A stretch of DNA of 12,113 nucleotides, taken from JBBQKF01 sp038326615. Its GTDB lineage: Bacteria; Bacillota; Clostridia; Saccharofermentanales; UBA5734. Every line of letters begins with the position of its first letter. The stretch's first letter is position 1. Positions 1 to 7,009 of the stretch are shown here, piece after piece. The notes beneath the pieces are model-generated. The model was not told the origin of the DNA and did no database searches. It saw only the letters and a program-made list of their open reading frames with translations. The position numbers and the translations under genes are program-made. The stretch is from NCBI GenBank assembly GCA_038326615.1, contig JBBQKF010000085.1, forward strand, positions 1 to 12,113, read 5' to 3'.

Positions 1-9
1 ATAAATAGT

Positions 10-37
10 TTTGTTAATTATGTATTCGTTATTTTTG
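10..37 (+). promoter_or_regulatory. Candidate Bacteroidota-type promoter upstream of the dtc operon
   Basis: TATTTTTG at 30-37 fits the Bacteroidota -7 consensus TAnnTTTG exactly. A TTTG at 10-13 could serve as the -33 element, with 16 nt between the two, slightly shorter than usual. Transcription would start near 44 and leave a leader of about 160 nt before dtcA. The DNA is so AT-rich that a chance match is possible. The site also lies outside the putative cassette boundary at 136. Confidence 0.35.
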
Positions 38-135
38 TCATATTGCAAAACCAAATATTTAAGACACAATGGAAAAAGACAAATTGAGGAAAGTTAAAAA
101 CTGTTAAAGTACTATAAACTTGCTGCTATTTACTA

Positions 136-144
136 GTTACCGCC
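136..144 (+). repeat. Left boundary motif of the dtc block (GTTACCGCC)
   Basis: This 9-mer is the exact reverse complement of GGCGGTAAC at 5354-5362, just past the end of dtcC, so the pair brackets the whole dtc operon. In integron cassettes the 5' boundary (G^TT...) pairs with the left arm of the same cassette's attC, which is the arrangement seen here. It is a GC-rich island in otherwise AT-rich sequence. No convincing attC-like stem is visible in 1-135, which weakens the case for this boundary. Confidence 0.45.
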
Positions 145-202
145 AAGTGTAAAAAAGACACACGACATAGTATGAGAGCTATTAAAGTGAGAAATTAAAT
201 AA

Positions 203-3200
203 ATGAAGAAAAACGACGACAATAATTTGTATCATCATGTGATAAGTAAAGTATTATCTTCAAAAAAGAAGAAAGATACTTTACAAACATTTAAAAATAC
301 ACTTGAATTCAAGATTCTTTGTCAGTTAGCTGATGGACTTTCTAATACAATAAGACCATTAAAATTTAATATTTATGGAAATCCACTTCCTAATACAATT
401 GAAGAATTAGGTAAAAGTGACACGCTTTTTAAACCAGAATCTGTTGAAAATGAAATAAAATGGGCGCTATTATCAATTAGAAAATACTCTAAAGAATTAA
501 CTCTATTCTTATTGTTAAAAAAGGATTTTGAAAAGGCGTTTCTTTTAGGGAATTATGCAAAAGCCGAAACTATCCTTGATACGGTTTTAAATGAAACGGG
601 CTATTCTCTTTGGTATATTGAGTCAAAATTCTTATTGTTTGAATATCAAAACAAATCTGAGGAACAAAAAGAATTTCTTTCAGAAATTAACTGCGCTAAT
701 AAAAAAGGAATGATTGGAACATTATCACATTTCTTATCATTACGAACAGAGCGTAATTTGTCAGCTTACAAATATGACAGTGATATAAATTCAATTTTCA
801 GGATTAACAAAAATAAGTTTGAAAACGATATCAGAGAATATTATTTATTACGTTTAAATTTCTACGAAAATTATAATATATCTGATTATTCTGCAATCGT
901 ACTATTTGAAAGTTGTAATTCTATTATTGATAAATATCTCATATTGATAAATATCTTAAAGGTTTTATCACTCAATCAACCCAAGGCGGAATTTATTTTC
1001 ACTACTGCAAGATACATTTATCGGAAAACAAATGATTTAAATTTATTACCTCTTATATATCTTTTTGACTCAAGCTCAGCTATAAAAGAGTATTATCAAA
1101 TTAATCATATTAAAATTCTAGACCTTTATTATTCAGGTTTATATAATGAGGCTATAGAAGATTGTGAAAAATATTTACTTGATAATCCTTCAAATTTTGA
1201 CCTTATTGTTATTCATGCAATGAGTCATATAAATCTAAAAAAAGATATTTCAAATCTGTCAAATGACTCAAAATCCCTATTAAATCATATTAGTAAAAAA
1301 GTATTTGAACTATTATCAAGCAATAAAATTCGCAGAGATTTAATTTATAACCTTTATCAAGTAAATAAAAATATATTGTCTTTTGATATTGCACCCTGTC
1401 TTGACTATTTTTTGAAGAAAGAACAGAATTATCATGTTAATCGAAATCTTAAACTTATCTCTATTAATTGTTTTGACCCATATTTTACATCATTATACAA
1501 TAATGAAGATAAAGCTAGGGAATATTTAAATATCTCATTAAAATATTTTACGAATTCAATATCGATAAAACATAGATTGAATTACTTGAATAATGAGATA
1601 ACGGAAGAATCCAGTATCAGTAAGGAACTTTACTTAATTGATAAAGCAAAAATCTTATTTAATCAAGAAAAATATTCGGAATCTATAACAGAATGGTCAA
1701 ATATATTAACATCATTTGTTGAAAATGCACCAATAATTCAAACGGCGCTAAAGTATTGGTTTGACGCATTACTTAAACTAGAGGAATATAATGATGCAAT
1801 TCAATTATTTGTTGATAATTATATCTCTAACCAGAACTCTGTAAGCAAAATAAATTCTAATGAATTATTGGAAATACTTCGAAAAGTCCGATATAAAGGT
1901 ATTAAGCGGACAATTGATTTGCCAATATTTGTAAGCTTAAATTCAAATGATGACACCGAGAAAAGTTTCATTTTAGAACAGTATTGCAAAATTTTTGCTG
2001 CTATTAAACCTTCAGATTTATTAGATAAAGAATTAAGTATAGAATTGCTAAAAGTTGAGTTATTTTATAATACAGTATGTAGTTCTGAAACATTAAAGCA
2101 TTCGATTTATTTGAATACTACTATTGAACTTCTTACTGAACGCCTTCTTATAATTAATCATTTAATAGAACAATTTCCATTGAAGGTAAGGGATTATCAA
2201 GAAGAATTAAATCTTATTTCAAATGAGTTAATTGTATATGAAGGCACACAGAAATTAGAAGAAAGTAAGATATATGCAAATGACCAAGCAATTATCAATT
2301 ATGAACTAAATGAAATTGAGGGTTTATTTAATAGATATAAAACTATTTATAAACTTTCTCTTAAAGACAAGAAAATTCTAGTGATTTCGAAAAACTCTTA
2401 TGCTCTTTACAAATTTGACGGCAAGGAAAAATATAATGAAACCGAAGTTAAATATACAGACAGTGCTTTGTTGGAGGTGTTTCACGAATTGTTTGATTCA
2501 ATTCTAGAGAAATATCTATTCAGTAAATTTGGTATTGTAGCTTATTTGAGTACTAGAATACGACATGGTGTTTTAGAAGGTGAAATTCGACCAGTTATCG
2601 ATAAGCATAATTTAATTCTAAGTAGAATTGGAAATTCTGAAAATTATGAAGAAAGCAAATTTTGGAATCAACCCAACTTTAGACTTTCAAATTCTCAAAA
2701 AATAAAACTTCATGAAATTCTATCAAGATTTTCGTTGGTAATCGATACATTGATTGAAGACATAAATAAACAGAAAATCCAAATTAAAAAAGACGGTATA
2801 AATAGTGACGGATTGTTTAATTATGAATTTGATAAAGACGAACTTTATAATTATGCAATTGAACTTTCAAATGAAACTGATGTAAAAGCTTTTAGCCAAA
2901 AAGTAATAGATATAATATGGGAAAGAACTGATTTAAACCTTAATTTAATTAGAGATTATTTCAATGAAGAATTAAATAATAAATTTTCAGATAACTTTAA
3001 TAATCTTGACAAAGAGCTTAAAGAAGAGTTTTCAAACTCGCACTTACCTCTATTATTCACCAATTTAATTGATTGTACCACAATTATAGAAAATAAAATA
3101 GGTAAAATAAGTTCTTGGTTCAGACGTAGTGGTTCTTCAATTAATGATTTTGATATTGAAAGGGTATTTAATATTGTTTGGAATAATACTGAGAAATGTT

Positions 3201-3649
3201 ATCCAAAAGTATTCGCAGAATGTAACATGAAATTAGCTGTAAATCCTAAAATTAAATCTAATTATTATATTCATTTCACAGATTTATTTAGAATATTTTT
3301 AGATAATATGTTCAAGTATGGAGCATTTAGTGATAATAATAGAAAACAATTCTCTTTTGAAACAATAAATAGTGAAAAAGGAATAATTTTTATCTTTACT
3401 AATGAGCGGAAAGATGGTGAAATGGATATTCCAATTATGATAAAAGATGGTCAATGTATAATAAATACGACCAAACTTATTGAAGAACGTAAATCTGGTA
3501 TCAGTAAAGCGATTAAGATAGTAAAGTATGATTTAAATAATGAAGAGAATCTAATAAGATTGGTTACAAATGACCCTCAAAAGTTTATAATTGAAACAGT
3601 AATTAATGTAAATAATCTAATAAGTAATGAGGCGAATTCTAATAGTTGA
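203..3649 (+). CDS. dtcA: Detocs-type sensor histidine kinase with TPR-like N-terminus (DtcA)
   Basis: This 1148-residue protein is probably cytoplasmic, with no signal peptide or membrane segment. In Detocs, DtcA senses phage infection, autophosphorylates on His and passes the phosphate to the receivers DtcB and DtcC. About the first 650 residues are helical repeats, with TPR-like helix pairs clearest near 108-130, 308-340 and 480-540. A kinase-like region follows. H788 in the motif RIRHG is the best phospho-acceptor candidate. D1034-N1035 in LDNMFKYG is an N-box, and G1099 in SGISKAIKIVK resembles the G2 box of GHKL ATPases. A classical DxGxG G1 box is not visible, so the ATPase domain is divergent. 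The gene overlaps dtcB by 23 nt, suggesting translational coupling. The ATG at 203 has no Shine-Dalgarno, as is usual in Bacteroidota. Assignment rests mainly on the three-gene architecture; the infection trigger is unknown. Confidence 0.85.
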   Translation: MKKNDDNNLYHHVISKVLSSKKKKDTLQTFKNTLEFKILCQLADGLSNTIRPLKFNIYGNPLPNTIEELGKSDTLFKPESVENEIKWALLSIRKYSKELTLFLLLKKDFEKAFLLGNYAKAETILDTVLNETGYSLWYIESKFLLFEYQNKSEEQKEFLSEINCANKKGMIGTLSHFLSLRTERNLSAYKYDSDINSIFRINKNKFENDIREYYLLRLNFYENYNISDYSAIVLFESCNSIIDKYLILINILKVLSLNQPKAEFIFTTARYIYRKTNDLNLLPLIYLFDSSSAIKEYYQINHIKILDLYYSGLYNEAIEDCEKYLLDNPSNFDLIVIHAMSHINLKKDISNLSNDSKSLLNHISKKVFELLSSNKIRRDLIYNLYQVNKNILSFDIAPCLDYFLKKEQNYHVNRNLKLISINCFDPYFTSLYNNEDKAREYLNISLKYFTNSISIKHRLNYLNNEITEESSISKELYLIDKAKILFNQEKYSESITEWSNILTSFVENAPIIQTALKYWFDALLKLEEYNDAIQLFVDNYISNQNSVSKINSNELLEILRKVRYKGIKRTIDLPIFVSLNSNDDTEKSFILEQYCKIFAAIKPSDLLDKELSIELLKVELFYNTVCSSETLKHSIYLNTTIELLTERLLIINHLIEQFPLKVRDYQEELNLISNELIVYEGTQKLEESKIYANDQAIINYELNEIEGLFNRYKTIYKLSLKDKKILVISKNSYALYKFDGKEKYNETEVKYTDSALLEVFHELFDSILEKYLFSKFGIVAYLSTRIRHGVLEGEIRPVIDKHNLILSRIGNSENYEESKFWNQPNFRLSNSQKIKLHEILSRFSLVIDTLIEDINKQKIQIKKDGINSDGLFNYEFDKDELYNYAIELSNETDVKAFSQKVIDIIWERTDLNLNLIRDYFNEELNNKFSDNFNNLDKELKEEFSNSHLPLLFTNLIDCTTIIENKIGKISSWFRRSGSSINDFDIERVFNIVWNNTEKCYPKVFAECNMKLAVNPKIKSNYYIHFTDLFRIFLDNMFKYGAFSDNNRKQFSFETINSEKGIIFIFTNERKDGEMDIPIMIKDGQCIINTTKLIEERKSGISKAIKIVKYDLNNEENLIRLVTNDPQKFIIETVINVNNLISNEANSNS

Positions 3650-4082
3650 GGATAACCATTTAAAACTCGAAAAAATCAAATCCTTTTTAGAAGAGGAATT
3701 TAAGGATATAGAGCTTGAAGAAAAAACTTCTTACAACTCAGCGTCTAAAGAAATTGCATTAAACTATGAAAAATACGACCTTGTATTGCTAGATATGAGT
3801 ATGCAAACATATGATATATCAAATGAAGAATCTGGCGGTGAGCCTGAACCTTTAGCAGGTAAAAATATTTTGAAACAAATTTATTTGCGTGATATCCCCA
3901 CAAAAGTTATCGTTGTAACAATGTATGCAAATTTTGTAGATGGAACCAAAATAGACCAACTTCACAATGAACTAAAGAATGAATATCCAGATAATTATTG
4001 TGGTTTTATATTTTTCACACATACAAATCTTGAATGGTCAATTGAACTAAAAACAGCAATTAAAAAATTACTATATGATTAA
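3627..4082 (+). CDS. dtcB: Stand-alone receiver protein, Detocs phosphate buffer (DtcB)
   Basis: This 151-residue protein is a single response-regulator receiver domain with no output domain. The acidic pair E8-D9 (ILIVEDN), phospho-acceptor D56 (LVLLDMSM) and T98 (VIVVTMY) are visible. The usual Lys after strand 5 is not obvious; that place carries T131-H-T-N134 followed by W137, a pattern shared with the DtcC receiver. A long acidic loop (about 63-77) follows D56. In characterised Detocs, DtcB drains phosphate from DtcA and so prevents autoimmune activation of the toxic DtcC; the same role is inferred here. The ATG at 3627 lies inside dtcA, and translation from it gives a complete first receiver strand. 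The gene overlaps dtcC by 8 nt, so all three genes are probably co-translated. Confidence 0.85.
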   Translation: MRRILIVEDNHLKLEKIKSFLEEEFKDIELEEKTSYNSASKEIALNYEKYDLVLLDMSMQTYDISNEESGGEPEPLAGKNILKQIYLRDIPTKVIVVTMYANFVDGTKIDQLHNELKNEYPDNYCGFIFFTHTNLEWSIELKTAIKKLLYD

Positions 4083-5301
4083 AATATTGATACTCGATGA
4101 TTCTACTGAAAAAACACTAATTATTAAGAAATTCCTTAATGATGAATGTAATATTGATTTAAAATTTATTGAGGAAAGGCAGACAATTAAAGAAGGTAGA
4201 AAAATCTTATATGAAAATGATTATGATTTACTTCTATTAGATTTGGTTATGCCTCGTGATTTAGATTCTGAACCAACAGCTGAAGAAAGCATCAAATTTC
4301 TTAGTGAAATTTATTTTAATAGTGATATTCATATACCTGTTCATATTATTGGTTTTTCACAATTTGATGAGCTTATTCAGACCCACACTGACACATTCGA
4401 AGATAAGCTATGGCATTTGATAAATTTTAGTTACACTAATAATAGTTGGAAAGACAAACTTAAAAGCAAAATTTGTCATTTAATTTCTATAAAGAATAGG
4501 TTCAAAGAATCAATTGAAGCAAAAACAAAATTTGATATAGGAATTATAAGTGCATTAGAAAATCCTGAACTTAAAGAAGTTTTAGAATTACCATGTGATT
4601 GGAAATCTTTTGCAGTTGAAAATGACCCAAATATATACCATGAGGGTGTGCTTTGCACATTAAATGGCAATACATACCGCATATTAGCTTGTTCAATTAA
4701 TAAAATGGGAATGCAAGCAACGGCATCAGTTTCATCAATGATAATTGCTAAATTTAATATTAAGTATTTATTTATGAATGGAATTTGTGCTGGAATTAAA
4801 GGGAGAGATTTAGAATTTGGTGATATTATAATTGCTGAGAATTTAACTGACTATGGTTCTGGAAAAATGAAAGAAAACTCGTTAGGTGAGTTTGTTTTTA
4901 AGCCTGAGCCGCATCAATATCCTACTGACCAAAACCTTATGGCTAAATTACATAACTTTATTCGCAACAATAAAGAATTATTAAATATTCAATCATCGTA
5001 CAAAGGTATTCAAAGTAAAAATATTTTAAAAGCTAAAATTGGACCAGTTGCATCTGGTTCGTATGTCGTTGCTAGTAAATCTTTAATGGATTCAATATCT
5101 GAACCTAATCGCAAGTTATTGGCAATTGATATGGAAGGCTATGGTTTATATTTAGCTTGTCATTTTTTTAGTCAGACAAAAGCCTTATTAATTAAATCAG
5201 TATGTGATTTTGGGGATGAAAACAAGGATGATTCACATCAATCTTATGCAGCTTACACGAGTGCAAGATTTATACATGCTTTTATATTTAATATGCTATA
5301 G
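4075..5301 (+). CDS. dtcC: Receiver fused to nucleoside-phosphorylase (ATP-cleaving) effector (DtcC)
   Basis: This 408-residue protein has an N-terminal receiver (about 1-140) and a C-terminal PNP/MTAN-type nucleoside phosphorylase domain (about 153-408). The receiver shows D8-D9, phospho-acceptor D56 (LLLLDLVMPRD), S95 and a T121-N122/W125 motif like that in DtcB. The phosphorylase opens with FDIGIISALE, has the core motif MNGICAGIKG (234-243), the substrate-binding type motif D352-M353-E354-G355, and a likely catalytic Asp, D378, in SVCDFGDE. In known Detocs, phosphorylated DtcC cleaves the N-glycosidic bond of ATP, giving adenine and ribose-5'-triphosphate and halting phage growth. Substrate cannot be read from sequence alone, and ordinary MTA/SAH or purine nucleosidase activity is the alternative. 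The receiver fusion and operon context favour the defence effector. The ATGATTAA overlap with dtcB implies coupled translation. Confidence 0.88.
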   Translation: MIKILILDDSTEKTLIIKKFLNDECNIDLKFIEERQTIKEGRKILYENDYDLLLLDLVMPRDLDSEPTAEESIKFLSEIYFNSDIHIPVHIIGFSQFDELIQTHTDTFEDKLWHLINFSYTNNSWKDKLKSKICHLISIKNRFKESIEAKTKFDIGIISALENPELKEVLELPCDWKSFAVENDPNIYHEGVLCTLNGNTYRILACSINKMGMQATASVSSMIIAKFNIKYLFMNGICAGIKGRDLEFGDIIIAENLTDYGSGKMKENSLGEFVFKPEPHQYPTDQNLMAKLHNFIRNNKELLNIQSSYKGIQSKNILKAKIGPVASGSYVVASKSLMDSISEPNRKLLAIDMEGYGLYLACHFFSQTKALLIKSVCDFGDENKDDSHQSYAAYTSARFIHAFIFNML

Positions 5302-5353
5302 GTTAAATTGATAATTATAAATAAGTAGATTTGGAATTGAGTAAAAAACACCA

Positions 5354-5488
5354 GGCGGTAACAAGCGGTATAAAACATTGGGGTTTAAGCGGTTATTCAA
5401 GCATTCTACCACGCATCAAGTTCGGTGTAACTGGCCAGGAAAGTAGCCCGCAATCCCCAACGATTTCATACCGCCAACCGTTAGTGGC
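5354..5488 (+). repeat. attC-like structured element between dtcC and the aspartyl-protease gene
   Basis: The outer left arm is GGCGGTAAC (5354-5362). An inner left arm GCGGTATAAAACATTGGGG (5365-5383) pairs imperfectly with CCCCAACGATTTCATACCGC (5455-5474) around a central region of about 70 nt. The right end is GTTAGTGGC (5480-5488). This order, outer arm, short spacer, inner arm, centre, inner arm, spacer, GTT-starting arm, matches the R''-L''-L'-R' plan of integron attC sites, and the length of 135 nt is in the attC range. The outer arms do not strictly fit the RYYYAAC and GTTRRRY consensus. The left arm instead pairs perfectly with 136-144 and the right arm with 6533-6541, as expected after cassette recombination. 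Alternatives are a Bacteroidota-specific intergenic repeat or a structured 3' UTR acting as terminator. Confidence 0.6.
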
Positions 5489-5497
5489 CAGCGTCCC

Positions 5498-5518
5498 TAT
5501 ATCCTGAGCTCAGATATA
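5498..5518. promoter_or_regulatory. Palindrome upstream of the aspartyl-protease gene
   Basis: CTGAGCTCAG (5504-5513) is a perfect 10-nt palindrome. It is extended by TATAT (5498-5502) and ATATA (5514-5518), with one unpaired C at 5503. With no loop it suits a dimeric DNA-binding protein better than an RNA terminator. It ends 30 nt before the ATG at 5549 and just after the attC-like element. No regulator gene is adjacent, so the operator role is a guess. Confidence 0.4.
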
Positions 5519-5548
5519 AGACTACAATCATCAATACCTAGAATTCAT

Positions 5549-6526
5549 ATGATGTTACGATTAATTGCCTTTATTATTGTGTCACAAATACTGATGTCCT
5601 CCTGTGGTGTGATCAGAAATAAAATGACAGTAAAGAATTTTAACGAGGTTAACCTCAAAACGGACAGGATACACTATTCACCCATTATCTGGAGTTTGGA
5701 TACTGTCGCTAATGGTAAAGTGAAAAAAAGTGCAATGTATTTGCCTGTCAACATTCAGGGAGTAAGCCAGCAATTAAAAATGCAATTTGATCTAGGGTCA
5801 AACTCAAGTATTTTCTACCTAAAAACCATTACTGCTCTTGGGGAAAATAATCCTGAAATTTTAAAGAATATTTCTTTCAATAAAGATCGATATTCATACA
5901 TAAATGCAAATATTGCATTAAACGAGGGTGTACATCTGCATTCGGACAGGATACCAATCCTTAGGAACTTTGGACAGGATACACTTCCTCCTAATCTGCC
6001 AATATTTGGAACACTTGGCTACGACATAATAGGCGATAATATATTGATCATTGACTTTGTTCACGATAGCATTGCAATTGTTGGTAAGTTGACTGGCGAA
6101 ATGGAAAACATGGCGACATTTATAAAAGACTCTGATTTAAATAAATTTCCTGTGATTCTTCCATTTAGGATTGGTGATAAGAAGGTACGGTTATTCTATG
6201 ATACGGGCTCAAGTTCTTTTCAGATTCTAACTGGCACACGAAGGGTAAAGAAAACTTCAAAGGGCAGGGAGATAGAAATCGCTGACTCAGCAAACTCATG
6301 GGGCCAAAAGATTTATTTATACCGAGCCAAGGTACCAAAGCAAAAAAAGCACCTTTTTATGGGACCTTATGATTTTGGACAAGTTGATATTATTGGGACA
6401 GATAAATTAAACGCTCTCTCCCTTAGTGGTAGATATCTCTATGGCATTTTAGGTAATGAGATATTCCAAAATGCAATCTTAATAATTGATAGAAAAAATA
6501 ACAGATTTGGAATAATTAAAAATTAA
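5549..6526 (+). CDS. Bilobed pepsin/retropepsin-like aspartyl protease lipoprotein
   Basis: This 325-residue protein has a short hydrophobic N-terminus ending in LMSSC, a loose lipobox with C19 as the probable lipidated Cys, so it is likely anchored at the cell envelope. Two aspartyl-protease half-motifs are visible: DLGS at 81-84 and DTGS at 218-221. Each is followed downstream by a hydrophobic-hydrophobic-Gly type segment (FGTLGYDIIGDNILIIDF and YGILGNEIFQNAILIID), giving the two-lobe arrangement. The first motif has Leu in place of the usual Thr/Ser, so activity may be altered or lost. Substrate is unknown. The gene stands alone between an attC-like element and GCCACTAAC at 6533-6541, like a single-gene cassette. 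An ATG at 5552 is an equally possible start, changing the product by one residue. Confidence 0.72.
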   Translation: MMLRLIAFIIVSQILMSSCGVIRNKMTVKNFNEVNLKTDRIHYSPIIWSLDTVANGKVKKSAMYLPVNIQGVSQQLKMQFDLGSNSSIFYLKTITALGENNPEILKNISFNKDRYSYINANIALNEGVHLHSDRIPILRNFGQDTLPPNLPIFGTLGYDIIGDNILIIDFVHDSIAIVGKLTGEMENMATFIKDSDLNKFPVILPFRIGDKKVRLFYDTGSSSFQILTGTRRVKKTSKGREIEIADSANSWGQKIYLYRAKVPKQKKHLFMGPYDFGQVDIIGTDKLNALSLSGRYLYGILGNEIFQNAILIIDRKNNRFGIIKN

Positions 6527-6532
6527 CAGCCA

Positions 6533-6923
6533 GCCACTAACACGGTCAATAAAGGTAAGTTGATTGTCATGCTTTTTGCTTGACTCTGAGCCGTTTGCCG
6601 GGATCAGTCTCAAACCTTAAACCCGGATACGCACCACTGCAAGTAATAAAGCTCTCTATACCAAGACAGTTTGTGGCTCCGGGACAGCTTATACCGCGAC
6701 ACTGCGCAGCTGCCCGTTTGCCAACTTTCTGCACCATGACTCAATCTCGCCCACTTAGAAGCATTATACCGCGATCGCACCTGCATGCAATAAAACTTAC
6801 ACCCGGACTACAAAAACACGTGCCATACCCTCCTTGCACCGGGAGAAATTCGCGGCTAAAGTTCCGGGACACTACACGGTGCTGTCGTCGGGTAACACAA
6901 CCTACCCATATTGCCGGGCCGTC
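6533..6923 (+). repeat. Long non-coding repeat element, copy 1, ahead of the insertion sequence
   Basis: This stretch holds no credible gene. It opens with GCCACTAAC (6533-6541), complementary to GTTAGTGGC at 5480-5488, and continues ACGGTC. It ends GCCGGGCCGTC against the insertion sequence. The same opening (CTAACACGGTC) and end recur in the copy at 11735-12002. Positions 6822-6923 align without gaps to 11901-12002, with most differences in a single 16-nt block (6897-6912). The middle is GC-richer and carries scattered motifs such as CGGGACAGCTT (6680-6690) and TACCGCGA. It may be an oversized attC-like element, or partly the left end of the insertion sequence. Confidence 0.5.
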
Positions 6924-6938
6924 AGACTGTCTAATAAC
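6924..6938 (+). repeat. Left terminal inverted repeat of the insertion sequence
   Basis: AGACTGTCTAATAAC pairs with 8593-8607 with one mismatch. A variant, AGACTGTCTAAAAAC, occurs at 12003-12017 at the start of the second copy. Confidence 0.65.
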
Positions 6939-7009
6939 CTACTCTTTTTTGTTCATAACTATGAGGCCGGTGATTCTTGCAAAAACTGACTGTTTTGTAT
7001 CTTAACTAC

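Noticed and set aside
203..5301. Ordinary two-component signalling operon with an MTA/SAH nucleosidase
   Set aside because: There is no membrane sensor and no DNA-binding output, and the nucleosidase-like domain is fused to a receiver beside a lone receiver, which fits Detocs much better than metabolism or gene regulation.
5354..5488. CRISPR-like repeat
   Set aside because: There is only a single copy of a nested inverted repeat, with no regular spacer pattern and no cas genes.
6580..7005. Open frame of 141 codons across the non-coding element before the IS
   Set aside because: The product is a low-complexity Pro/Arg/Cys-rich sequence with no family resemblance. Differences from the related copy at 11901-12002 are not biased to synonymous positions, and the frame runs into the inverted repeat and the transposase leader.
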